From assembly GCA_948470475.1 (NCBI GenBank), contig OX419336.1:19497749-19561748 (forward strand): DNA of 64,000 nucleotides, read 5' to 3'. Both the position numbers and the translations under genes were made by a program. The number at the start of each line of letters is the position of its first letter. Positions within the stretch are counted from its first letter, which is position 1. The stretch comes from Galaxea fascicularis. Lineage: Eukaryota; Cnidaria; Anthozoa; Scleractinia; Euphylliidae. This document shows positions 1-8,846 of this stretch, one piece after another. The notes below the pieces were generated by a model. It saw only the letters and a program-made list of their open reading frames with translations. It was not told the origin of the DNA and searched no databases.

Positions 1-299
1 CAATATGAGTACAACGTACAATGTCTTAAATTCTGTTTTAAGTGTTTGATCGAAGACGCTTGCTCGATAATGTCAAATCACGTTTTATCGGCCACCAGTT
101 TAAGGAGTCTTGAAATGGCCCCTAATCCTGTGGTTACACAACAAAACAAAGTACACTTGACTGCAATTCCCCGGGCATATACTCATTTGTTATGTCTTAA
201 TGTTTTCCTGTAAAAACTGAAGTTTGAGGTTAGCCGTTTGCCGTCAGAGTTTCTGAGCATTTAACAAGACGTTCGGGCTCTGCCTCAAAAAACACGTGT
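1..299. other. Left edge, no feature recognised
   Basis: No ORF with a recognisable product, no RNA gene and no clear repeat structure was seen in this stretch. Confidence 0.5.
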
Positions 300-470
300 T
301 GTTGGGGCCACGTTTGCTTTTCCATTCACTCTCACATGGTAGGGTTGTAGGAGACGGAGACAATAAAGAGCGCATGCGTGACATAATGAAAAACATTTTA
401 AATGCAGAAAAAAATTAACAGAACGGGAACGTGTGGGCACGGGTCCTAGTAGCCATCCCGTCCCTGGGAG

Positions 471-683
471 TCATGTTTCCAACCACGACCAATCCGTGGA
501 GAGGGCTGGTTCATGAGCATCATCATCACCATCATCATCATCGTCGTCCAGGAGGTTCATCAACGCCTCGACGTCGGCCTCGTCCTGGTCCGTGGAGAGG
601 CCCTCGACATCCTCAGAGGCGCGGGTGTAGCCGAAGGGGTACCCCATGTACGTGGCGAGGTCCAAGCTAGGGGCTACTGTCAT
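471..683 (-). CDS. Acidic ORF ending in DWSWLET
   Basis: A 70-residue ORF. The middle is rich in Asp and Glu and includes a run of six Asp; it ends ALSTDWSWLET and stop inside the left arm of the inverted repeat. It starts 13 bases after the stop of the acidic ORF upstream (696-1157), so it is either a second cistron or the last part of a spliced or frameshifted gene. The motif ALMNLLDD and the terminal WSW motif recur in the right-hand ORF (1732-1986). No family is recognised. An acidic segment followed by an aromatic tail resembles an activation or protein-binding tail, which is only a guess. Confidence 0.4.
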   Translation of the reverse strand: MTVAPSLDLATYMGYPFGYTRASEDVEGLSTDQDEADVEALMNLLDDDDDDGDDDAHEPALSTDWSWLET

Positions 684-695
684 TCAATTCGCCTT

Positions 696-1157
696 TTAGT
701 TGTCGTCCTCCCCTTGCTCCTCTTCTTCTTGAGTTGGGAAGGGCTGCGGCCCAAACATCCTGTTCAATAAAAATTTACATCTGTCCACAGTGGAGTGGAT
801 GGCTTCTTCTACATCCATGAAACGACGTCGAGTTTTCATGACGTCTCTATGCACAGGGTCGTGTTTCAAACCAGTGAAGATAGTGCAAGTACAGCCTTCG
901 CAACCTTCTTCTGAAAACGCCATCACGTCAGACGCCCCCTCTTTCAAGAACTTATCTACTTGCTTGTCATAGCGTTGACTAAGAGACTGTTTGACGTCTC
1001 GGGGCAGGGTTTCCCAGGGATTTTTGTAATCAGAGTCCCAGTCACTGACGTCTTCGTCCTCTGAATCAGTGTCCTTGTCCGACTCCGAGCTCTGTTCTCC
1101 TTCTTCTTTCTCGTCTTCTTCATCCGTCTCTTCCATTGTAGCATCGGGTGGAACTTC
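696..1157 (-). CDS. Acidic Cys-containing protein, unknown family
   Basis: The ORF has 146 residues from its first ATG (1136). An in-frame extension reaches a good splice acceptor (TTTCAG then GAAG at 1157), so this may be a downstream exon. The first 40 residues are almost all Glu, Asp and Ser. Then comes a segment with NPWETLPRDVKQSL and a short Cys cluster (CEGCTC), a helical part, and a second acidic tail (EEEEQGEDDN). The family is not recognised. It lies between the two inverted arms and is read toward the left arm. A regulatory or nucleic-acid-binding role would fit the acidic tract and Cys cluster, but nothing in the sequence proves it. Confidence 0.4.
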   Translation of the reverse strand, partial: EVPPDATMEETDEEDEKEEGEQSSESDKDTDSEDEDVSDWDSDYKNPWETLPRDVKQSLSQRYDKQVDKFLKEGASDVMAFSEEGCEGCTCTIFTGLKHDPVHRDVMKTRRRFMDVEEAIHSTVDRCKFLLNRMFGPQPFPTQEEEEQGEDDN

Positions 1158-1704
1158 CTGAAATCAGTCGGCCATAGTTGTACCTCCCACTGATTCGTTG
1201 TCCAAGCGTTTCCAACAGCCTTGCTTCTCGTGGCGGTCTCTGTTGTAACTTCGACTGAACGGTTTTTGGCAATACCCACAGAGATGTGCCATACCCCGAG
1301 GGCTTGTTCCAAACGAGCATCACACTCTAGTCGTCTACTTTTATACTCATTTTGACTAACTCATTGTGAGCAACTCATTTTGAGAACACCGACTAGTCCA
1401 TCCGAGTTACTCGCCGCTGCTCAGAGTTACTTCCTCCATGTGAGCTGAAATAGTTCAGGTCTCTCTGGGATTGCACATTTTTTCCGGCGGAAACGGGTTT
1501 GTCTCTCTTTGATCTTGTCCTTTTTTCGTTGGTAATACTTTTTCGAATAGGCTAGCCACTTGGCATTCTGTTGCTGGTAGTTTGGGCTCTTCCCTTTGAC
1601 CTAGTCCTTGTGTTGGTGAGCACAACTATCTGGAAACTCGGGCCTCGCTTCCTTTGCCTTTGGGTTGGTGTGTGCACTTCCGTCTGGTACAGTCACCTGG
1701 TTAG

Positions 1705-1986
1705 ACGAAGAAACGACCCCACAACCAACCTTTGGCCCTTGGTGAGTGCCTGGGCGATTTCATCGTCGAATTCGGTTCCGGCGGGCCCAAGAATTACGGG
1801 TACCAGACGAAACGTGGCAAAACGTGTTGCAAAGCGCGTGGCTTCTCCAACAACTGTGAAGGTCACGCCCAACTCCATTACGAAGCCAGCGTCGAGGCCC
1901 TGATGAACCTCCTGGACGACAATGATGATGATGCTGCTGCCCATCAACCACCCCTCTCCACAGATTGGTCGTGGTTGGAAACATGA
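1705..1986 (+). pseudogene. Family-B DNA polymerase C-terminal relic fused to acidic tail
   Basis: The frame has no ATG upstream of the match and begins after a stop at 1702-1704. It contains EFGSGGPKNYGYQT followed by a lysine-rich stretch and CKARGFS, the C-terminal signature of protein-primed family-B polymerases of the type found in Polintons and related viruses. The catalytic palm is absent, so it cannot be a working polymerase. The frame runs straight into VEALMNLLDD, an Asp tract and LSTDWSWLET, the same ending as the left-arm ORF. It is therefore a chimera of polymerase relic and inverted-repeat coding end. The polymerase assignment rests on motif memory without a search. Confidence 0.5.
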
Positions 1987-2165
1987 CTCTCAGGGACGGG
2001 ATGGTCACTATTCCCGTTCTACAAAATAGATCCTTTTTTCCTGCATTAAAAATGTTTTTCATTCTCTCACGCATGCGTTCATTATTGTCTCTGACTCCCA
2101 CAACCATACCATTTCGCTTCCCAACGCCAATATAAGACTTCGTGCCAACTTTGCATGAACAACAA

Positions 2166-2237
2166 TGGGGTTTAGCTTAGTGAGAGAGCTGGGACCTTGC
2201 GAGTCCTGGGTCGTCGGTTCGATCCCGACAGCCTCCA
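2166..2237 (+). tRNA. tRNA-Ala(UGC)-like sequence
   Basis: A 72-base cloverleaf can be drawn. The anticodon stem GGGAC/GTCCT encloses CTTGCGA (anticodon TGC at 2198-2200), and the T arm is perfect (GTCGG/CCGAC, B box GGTTCGATCCC). The acceptor has six pairs including G3.U70, the alanine identity pair, but position 1 is T facing C72. The A box (TAGCTTAGTGAG) departs slightly from consensus. The mispaired terminus suggests a tRNA pseudogene or the head of a SINE. It lies just outside the right arm of the inverted-repeat unit. Confidence 0.6.
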
Positions 2238-2399
2238 TCATTTGTTCGGACAATGTCCCGACCCTCTCCGAAGAGGACCCAACCCTTTCCCGACCCCATG
2301 ACGTCACTTCCACGGAATTAAACAGTCACTTCCACGGTTCCCACGACCACCTGTTGACTGGATTCCGTTGCGGCTTCACCAAAATGCTGTTGCTATGAC

Positions 2400-2963
2400 T
2401 ACCCACTTTGATGGGTACCAGTCAAAACGAACCCGGTTGAGCGCATGCAAGTACTGTTGCAACACGTCAAAAGCGGTTTTTGTGCGTTTTCGTCTTTTCA
2501 TGTGATCGACAAAACTTTCCTTTTTTTTCGTTCAGATAGTTAATAAAAAATCATTCTACTATGGCTTGCTGGATTTGAAATAATTTGTCATGTCATACCT
2601 GGTGCGCCCTCATAGAATGATTCTTTACCACCCAAAGGCTGTCAAAAATGCGGAAAGAATTCACCAATATTCAATAAAAATGTGAAGCTCCACAACACTT
2701 AACCTTTTGGTTAGGCGTTATTAAGTTGCATTTGGTTTTGAAGGATTTTACATCAATTTGCAATTTTCTTCCGGAGAAATGTTTTAAAGCTCAAAATACT
2801 CCTAAAAACTGAAATCCGTAAAAACATACTGATAGCAATAAAAAACATAATTCAAGAAAAGTCAGTTATTATCTTTTTTGAAAGAAATCCGTTGGCATGC
2901 TCTCCCAAAATTGCAGCACAAGTTATCAACTTATCAGCAACTCCAAAAGGTAATTTTACTTAC
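2400..2963. other. No gene recognised
   Basis: AT-rich DNA leading to the lectin exon, probably its downstream intron. No repeat or ORF could be supported. Confidence 0.4.
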
Positions 2964-3340
2964 TGCTGGAAATTTCACAGTTTTGCAAGTAGTGCCAGTC
3001 CACCACTGCGCAAATTGAACCTCGTCAGCAACGCCACCCACTGGAGCTCCTTGGTATGCCATCCAATCGACTGTAACATTGGCACTTGACTTCCGCTCGT
3101 TAAAACCCGCCGCCATCACACACGCAGTGAAGTGTTCATGACTCACAAGTTCAACCCACGACACAGCGGCATCATGGACATAAGACTTGTCTGTGGAATC
3201 CATACGATTGACAGTGACCTGCACTTCAATGGATTTGTCAGGGTAGAATATGTAAGGCTTGAAACGAACCGTTTGGCAATGAGAATACCCAAGGGATGGA
3301 ATATGAGGCATATGAAGGCGGCCGTGCTGAAAAGGAAATC
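2964..3340 (-). CDS. H-type lectin domain exon
   Basis: This exon encodes about 125 residues of an extracellular sugar-binding H-type lectin module (PF09458 type). It starts after an acceptor (TTTTGTTGTAG) in phase 1 and ends at a strong donor (GCA then GTAAGT) in phase 0. Seen in the translation are the beta-strand pattern around RFKPYIFYPD, the core strand AAVSWVELVSHEHFTACVM, and the conserved NVTVDWMAYQG near the end, whose VxW is the family hallmark. N-glycosylation sites (NVT) fit secretion. No signal peptide is on this exon. Its start and end phases match the lectin exon at 36.5-36.9 kb, so both are copies of the same exon module. An internal AG (acceptor CAG, exon from 3326) is an alternative start that would break that phase match. 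Confidence 0.75.
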
Positions 3341-3759
3341 CTACAACAAAAGGAAACAAAACAGATGAAACAAGAAATTCTTTGAATTTTGAAGCGGCCG
3401 TTTTGGCCATTTGGACCGGTTTTATGGTTAGAATGTAGTTCAAGTCGATCGTCATTTAATTTTAAGTTGACACTTCTGTCCAAGACACTTTTAGTAGCGT
3501 GATGCGTGACGATTAACTTGTTACGTAATTTGGCCACCGTCTTACAAATAAACTAAATCATTAAGGCCTGATTTAGCCACTTTCACCTTGGATAGGTTCG
3601 ATAGATTTTTCTTCGGTTTAATTTATGAAAGAATTGCTTTACGGTTCGGTGTCTGTCCATTTCATCTGTGGACTCTAGGAAAAAGTCCTATCTTTTCTGA
3701 ACAAGTGCGTGAGTAGAATGGTTATAACATGCAAATTTTCACCTTATTAGTAATTCATA
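3341..3759. other. Intron or intergenic, nothing recognised
   Basis: No coding or repeat signal was seen beyond the start of the Crypton-like remnant. Confidence 0.4.
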
Positions 3760-4176
3760 GTGGGCTTGGCGAAAGGTACGTCTATCCCCGAGATAGCGAA
3801 AAAGTCGGGAGAAAGATACCCTCCAAAGAGTGTGTATGGAATCATTTGTTCTTTGAAACGTCATTTGGAGGAGAGAAATGGTTCGGAGGCATTAAATCCT
3901 TTGGACGCTAGTGACAATAGGTATTTAACAACATTTAAATCAAATTGTTCAGAATTTTATAATGAACTGTTTCAGTATGAAAAGCCTACTGAAGAAAATG
4001 TGTCTAAAGTATCAAATATCCTGGGTCCAAGTACTAGTGTTGTAAGTGCAAGTACATGTACAACCATAGAGAAACGCGAAGAGCAAGACGAATCTATTGC
4101 TTTAAAAGATGTTGTTTTTCAGAAAGGAAATTTTAACAACTGTACAATTAATGTCACAGTATCTAAGAAGGAATAA
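3760..4176 (+). pseudogene. Crypton-type tyrosine recombinase remnant (DUF3504-like)
   Basis: The 138-residue frame has ERYPPKSVYGIICSLKRHL followed by a segment ending NPLDASDNRY and FKSNCSEFYNEL. This resembles the N-terminal part of the Crypton-derived DUF3504 proteins (ZMYM/QRICH1/KIAA1958 relatives). After about residue 75 it changes to Ser/Thr-rich sequence and ends in NFNNCTINVTVSKKE. The Arg/His/Tyr catalytic region expected in the middle is absent, so the copy looks internally deleted. A Crypton-like first exon also occurs at 37.5 kb. The call is from motif memory. Confidence 0.45.
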
Positions 4177-4350
4177 TTGTGTAGCACTGTACTGATGTAA
4201 ACTAATTAAAATTCAAGTTTCTTGATCAGTGTCTTGGTCAGTTTTTGAACTAACATCGGATGTGTCTTGATCTGTATGTTCATTGGGTATCAAGATCCAT
4301 GCACCTGACCGAATTGAAGCAATCTGATTGGGTCATCAGCGCATGAATAA

Positions 4351-4563
4351 TTAATGAGTTTGAGAATCTATATTTAAATTTCCTAAATCATTCAAAGATT
4401 GATCATTTTTATCAGGACTTTCAAGAACGTTTTCAAATAAATCTCTTTCTTCGAGCGTACAAATAGAATCATACACCCATGATCCCACAGCTTTCGCGAA
4501 TTCTCTCCAGTCGGTTAAGCCATACGTCAAGTGTTTATAATTATATAACTTGAACTGCTCCAA
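4351..4563 (-). CDS. Hypothetical 70-residue ORF downstream of LINE ORF1
   Basis: It begins MEQFKLYNYKHLTYGL and ends SLNDLGNLNIDSQTH. It is on the same strand as the LINE ORF1 remnant, about 80 bases past its likely end. No domain is recognised. It may be LINE-derived or spurious. Confidence 0.2.
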   Translation of the reverse strand: MEQFKLYNYKHLTYGLTDWREFAKAVGSWVYDSICTLEERDLFENVLESPDKNDQSLNDLGNLNIDSQTH

Positions 4564-4640
4564 CTGAATGACTTACCAGGGTCGACGCTAGAAACGGCAA
4601 GATTTTCAAGAGGAGTAGACTCACTTATCCAGGGGAAAAT

Positions 4641-5379
4641 TTACTTTTAAAGTCTGCGTAGTTGAACGTGAACGTGCGTCTGTCCCCGTCTCCTTGCTTA
4701 AGGTATATCCGCCCATTGTTGGTCCAGATGTATTTCCACTTGTTGTCCTTCTTGAACTTGTTAATGCTGCCAAACAACTTCTTTCTTGCTTGTGTCAACG
4801 ACTCAGAAATAAATAATTTCTTCTTTGGGTCTTGAGAAAGATCCCTAGTGTGCCAACTTTACCAACTTCTTTACCAGCGATTGATTTCCTCTTTCCGTAA
4901 AATTCATCCCGAATACTACGACGTGTAAACTTAACGATAATCTTGTCGTCCACACTTTTATTGTAAGTGGGTAAACGGTGGGCCGTGGAGATGTCTTCAT
5001 CTTGCGGTTCAATACCCATTTCTTTCCCAATAGAACAAACAAGGTCAAAACAAGATACTTCTTCGGTTGGTAAAACGCCTGTCAGCTCCAAGCAGTCACG
5101 CCGCAAGTATTGAGAAAGGTCTTCAATTTCGCGCTCTATTTTCTTGCAATGCTTCATATCTTCCTTCAGGTTCTTAACATCGGTGGAAAGGCTAGCTGTT
5201 CTATCGTTTGAGCGCTGCACTTGCTTCAACAGCTCGTCATACTTTGAGGAGAAGAGTTTAACTGACCTTTCCAGTTCGGAGAATGCCTTTTCAATCGAGC
5301 TTAATTTAGCTTTTAGAGGTCCAATTTCGGCCTCCAAGAGTGACTTAATTTCATCTTTAGTTGCCATCGAAGAATACAA
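4641..5379 (-). pseudogene. Non-LTR retrotransposon ORF1 protein
   Basis: ORF1 proteins bind retrotransposon RNA. The first about 85 residues are a coiled coil (ESLLEAEIGPLKAKL type heptads, many Leu and Lys/Glu). Then comes a segment DLSQYLRRDCLELTGVLP and ISTAHRLP, with DDKIIVKFTRRS in an RRM-like fold, typical of CR1/L2 and related LINE ORF1 proteins. The uninterrupted frame (4795-5379) stops early; a second frame continues the homology to about 4641 (KKLFGSINKFKKDNKWKYIW), so there is a frameshift near 4800. No ORF2 follows. Only about 90 bases separate its ATG from the TIR element at 5470, which may have cut its 5' UTR. Confidence 0.65.
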
Positions 5380-5549
5380 TTACAGATGCCTGCAGTTAGC
5401 AATAGTAGCCTAAAATTTTGGCTAAGGTCACAAAAACACGTGCGGCCGCCATTCTTAGCGCTGATTTCTTACCCTACGAGCAGTTGGTTTCTCCTACGCT
5501 TCCTGAGAGCGAAACCACTGCGAGCAACCGTTTGTTTCTTTGAGTGAGC

Positions 5550-6433
5550 AGAGACCTTAAGCAGCAGACGTTCGTGAGCCACGAACGGCGGCCGGAAGTT
5601 ACTTTTGGAATTTTATTTCATACTGCACATGGCATCACGTTCGTCTCTGGCAGCGCGGACCCCAGAACGGCATGTTTTCGGTTCTCTCCAGAACGTCCAC
5701 CTTTTAAGACGTCTAGGTAAGATATTTAGAAAATTTTTTGTTTATTTTTCGACGCTACTTTCTTATAAGGCTCAATATATATATTTTTTATATATTGTAC
5801 AGGTTTGGAAATGGAGTGGACTGAAAAACATGATCTATGTTTGGCTTGTGAAATTCGAGCAAGTGATATCTTTAAGTCCACGAAGAAAAAAACAGTTCAG
5901 CGAGCTCAAGTATGGCAGCAACCGGTCGGGAACCGGTCTTCCAAAACGCTGGATCATATCGTTGTAGCGACAAGGGAATGCTGTCCTTTTAAGAAGCATG
6001 CAAAGCCCTTCAATTTTGGAGGCAACAGTTCTCTGGGGGCATCTGAAGACTTCGGGTAATTGAAGAATGTCAGCCAGGAATGGGATGTCGTTTTTCTCGA
6101 TGCGAAACTCGTACTTGCACTCGGGCTCTTGAATACTGTCAAAGTCAAAGCGATCGTATTCGTTGTAGGAAAAACCTGGATTTTTGGACGTGTATTCTTC
6201 AAGCAAGAGAAGTAATTCTTCTTCAGAAATGTATCCTTGTTCAAAGCTTAAGAAAAGCATGTCTCTGACCTCTTGAAATCCGGTCATGTTTACTGTCAGG
6301 AACAGAAACGACGGTCGTGTTCGCGCGGAAACTTAACTTTAATTTTGGCGCAACGAACCCCGTCTTCGACCCAGTTTCCCAGCGGAAGAAGATGCCGTTC
6401 GTGGCTCACGAACGTCTGCTGCTTAAGGTCTCT
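5550..6433. mobile_element. 884-bp nested element with perfect 40-bp TIRs
   Basis: TIRs at 5550-5589 and 6394-6433 are identical in inverted orientation over 40 bases (start AGAGACCTTAAGCAGCAGAC). Both ends are followed by AGC (5547-5549 and 6434-6436), a 3-bp duplication as expected for PIF/Harbinger, although the usual target is TWA. It encloses a Harbinger-like transposase fragment. The perfect TIRs argue that it arrived later than most neighbours. Confidence 0.75.
5835..6287 (-). pseudogene. PIF/Harbinger transposase, N-terminal fragment
   Basis: This 150-residue frame begins MTGFQEVRDMLFLSFEQG. It contains an acidic region (YDRFDFDSIQEPEC), then FRIEKNDIPFLADILQLPEVF and SKIEGLCMLLKRTAFPCRYNDM followed by FGRPVP. 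That is the N-terminal helical region preceding the DDE nuclease in HARBI1-like transposases. The catalytic DDE part is missing; the end (LPYLSSLNCFFLRGLK) departs from the family. It lies within the 40-bp TIR element. A second, independent fragment of the same region is at 46.4-46.7 kb. Confidence 0.65.
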
Positions 6434-7025
6434 AGCCCCTGTCCAGCGCCACGGACGAATAAATTAAATTTGAACTGGTAAAACAAGTTAGTAAACTTGT
6501 TTTGGCGCATGCGCGTGGGTTCAACTACATAACTACTGCGTTTGGGCGAGCCCGTTGTGCAGAGATTAAAACAGTGGCGTCCAAGGTGACAAATTCCTCT
6601 TGCTGCAACTGGATTTACGATGAAGCTTTCAGTACCGTTCTTGAGGGATTAAAATCCCAAGGAATATCAAAGCTAAGACAAGACTGTTCTATTTTTCGAG
6701 TGCGGTTGTTCTAGTTTTCGAAAGGAAGAGACACAATGGCGCTAGTCTTCTTTGAACGGCGATCTTTCGGGCTGGCTATTGCAAGTCACTTGATTTTGAA
6801 TGCCGCTCCATAATTCTTCGAGGCTGGGCTGAACTTCGCTCGAAATTCTATCTGTACTGCTTCCAGCACGGTTCTTTTACTTTTGACGACTGCCAATCTC
6901 CATAAACAGGTTTATTTGATCCGCTTTATGTGGTCTTCGCCCGACGGAAATTGTATTGTTGTTATCCCGAACAAATGCATCCCTTGAGACGTGACGTAGT
7001 CGCGCATACTCAATGGCAAATCAAA
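6434..7025. other. Interior of the MULE-like element
   Basis: Short ORFs only; none resembles a transposase. Confidence 0.4.
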
Positions 7026-7086
7026 CAGTTGCTCGCAGTGGTTTCTTTCTCGGGAAGCGTAGGAGAAACCAACTGCTCGCAGGGTA

Positions 7087-7443
7087 CTGATTTCTGGAAT
7101 ACATTTTCTTTAAGGTGGCCGAACACAGTTTTCAAGTGCCCATGCCTAATACACCATTAATTTAAAACTATTCATGCTTTGGCGCACATTTTTCGCAAGA
7201 GTCAAGTTTAACTACGGAAGTATTTATTCTCGCATTTTGGCGAGGGTGTGGGCTGTTGCTATGGCAACAGGGCTGGTTAAAAATATGCTTAAAATAGTTT
7301 TTGTTTATTTAAAAAAAATCCAGTCGTTTGATTGTTTTTATCGTTTGCCCACTACGAATTGACATTAAATCCCGCCTGTCAACACTTTTTAGTGCCCGGG
7401 GACGGTGCCGCAGAACGGGCACTTAGTGTGAACGGGGCCTAAG
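7087..7443. other. No gene; GC-rich block before gag
   Basis: It begins with the right target duplication of the 1.6-kb element. It ends with a block reading GTGTGAACGGGGCCTAA, the kind of terminus seen in the MITE at 59.6 kb. No LTR could be recognised in front of gag. Confidence 0.35.
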
Positions 7444-7584
7444 TTGAACTTTCGGATTGCTCGTTTTCAGTTGCAAGGTTTTAAGCAAACCAAGGATGAA
7501 TCTGTAGATGCGTTCATGGCCAGGTTTAAACTACAAGTTCAGAAATGTCGGTTCACTGACGCTGAGCTTGAAGAGCGGTTAATT
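7444..7584 (+). pseudogene. Gypsy gag, 5' fragment
   Basis: The frame encodes FQLQGFKQTKDESVDAFMAR followed by a segment ending ELEERLI, the capsid-like part of a gypsy gag polyprotein. It is cut at about 7584 by an insertion. The frame resumes at about 8847 with EQLIIDTRERKVQEVLLG, which is the expected continuation. Confidence 0.7.
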
Positions 7585-8846
7585 ACTCGGGCTTCCTGTG
7601 GAAGGCCCGAGTCTAAATCTGTCGTCCGTTCTTGGTTTTTTTTTTTTTTTTTTTTTCGTTGTTTTCCACAAACCTCATTTCCGGCGTATTTGCGCAGGCG
7701 CTAACGATGAACCGGTAAAACCCGGTAAAAACCTGTTTATGTTTTGTTTACGCTTGTCTTGTGTGTTGAAAAGCAAGGCACAAAGCAACTGTGGATTCCT
7801 CGACGGATTTTCAAAGGAAAAAGTTGACCTGTCTACAGCTATGGCAAATGGTGTCGTATCCAATACGCTCAAACCACTTACAAACGCACACGCCGTTCGC
7901 GGTAGACCCACATAAATGATGATGGTGAGCGTACATTTCGAAACGGATCGCTCCGCGAACTCGAAGCAAACGTGAAAAAGATTATGAGATCAAATGAGCT
8001 GAATGAGCTATCAATGAGTACAAAAAGTGCACAAAGGCTTTGACTACCGATGAGAAACGTTCCTTGAAGAAGTTGAGTGGAAACTTTGACACGAACAGTT
8101 TAGGTGCTGGCGAATACAAGATACCCGTTGATGATGAGATTACAGGTACAAAGACGAACAGCAGTAGTAACAACAGCAACAGGAAAGCGTCCATGTTGGG
8201 TGATGAAGAACCCACGCATCGAAGCGAAGATACAAGTAACGTTTTTACTTTTATGGCTATTGTCACCAGTATTTCATTTCTTTTGTATACTTTTGATTGT
8301 GAATTATCAGCTGTATCAAGTCTGTGTAGTATGTTAGTTTTATGTGTAATCTTGTACCTTCGCGTGTTCTACATGAATGTGTAAGTTTATCAGTTTTATT
8401 AACACAACTGTCGGATGTACTTGAAAAATGCGAGGTATTTGAGAAGGCAATGCAGTTATCTGTACATGATCAACGTGATGCCTTAGTGAAAATAAAATAT
8501 AGAAAGGAATTCAGATCTCGTTATGCTAAGTTTGTGTATTTTAACGACAACCGTGAATGCCATGTGCCATCAAGACGTTGTGATCGCGAGCCCAGTAGGA
8601 TACCAGTGAAAAAGCTAAAAAGTCTGTCACAGAAAAGCAGAAAACTAAGCTTGTTTGTGTTCCCACGGTCCTGTCATGTTTATTTCCGCTGGCACGCACA
8701 CTCACACAGGCCGCCCAATGCGTTAACGAATCGAGTTTGAGTCACAAAACACATGTATAATTTTATATATTAGGCTGTGCGGAAATCATCCACAACATCC
8801 ATTTGCCACTCGAAAAGCCCGAGTGAAGGCCATTACGGCCTCTAGT
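7585..8846. mobile_element. Insertion of about 1.26 kb within gag
   Basis: The interruption starts with ACTCGGGCTTCC and ends near AAGCCCGAGTGAAGGCC, so ACTCGGGCTT recurs inverted at the two ends. The left end also forms a hairpin with GGCCCGAGT. A run of 18 T lies at 7637-7654. ORFs inside (such as 8040-8384) are not recognised. The target duplication is unclear (at most 2-3 bases), so the element class is undecided. Confidence 0.5.

Larger units (their letters stand above)
300..2160. repeat. Compact unit flanked by diverged inverted repeats
   Basis: About 300-570 and 1885-2160 are inverted copies of each other. Both contain a GCATGCGTGA block, a block reading AAAAACATTTTxAATGCAG, a CATCCCGTCCCTG block and CATGTTTCCAACCACGACCA. 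By eye they match at about three quarters of positions with small indels. Each copy also encodes the same C-terminal protein end (DWSWLET then stop), read outward, so the two coding ends sit in the arms. Between the arms lie an acidic ORF (minus) and a family-B polymerase relic (plus), transcribed away from a centre near 1.35-1.55 kb. It may be a mobile element or a viral relic. No target-site duplication was identified, so the ends are approximate. Confidence 0.6.
5470..7086. mobile_element. 1.6-kb DNA transposon, 61-bp TIRs, 9-bp TSD (MULE-like)
   Basis: The left TIR is 5470-5530 and the right TIR 7026-7086. They match at 56 of 61 bases and start TACCCTACGAGCAGTTGG. The element is flanked on both sides by CTGATTTCT (5461-5469 and 7087-7095), a perfect 9-bp target duplication. 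Long TIRs with 9-bp duplications are typical of Mutator-like elements. No Mutator transposase is present, so it is non-autonomous or gutted. A second TIR element (5550-6433) sits inside it. Confidence 0.8.

Noticed and set aside
431..670. ORF with a run of eight His
   Set aside because: It is the opposite-strand reading of the Asp codons of the acidic ORF.
2165..2398. 77-codon plus-strand ORF and its antisense ORF at 2.1-2.3 kb
   Set aside because: They read through the tRNA-Ala-like sequence and have no independent support.
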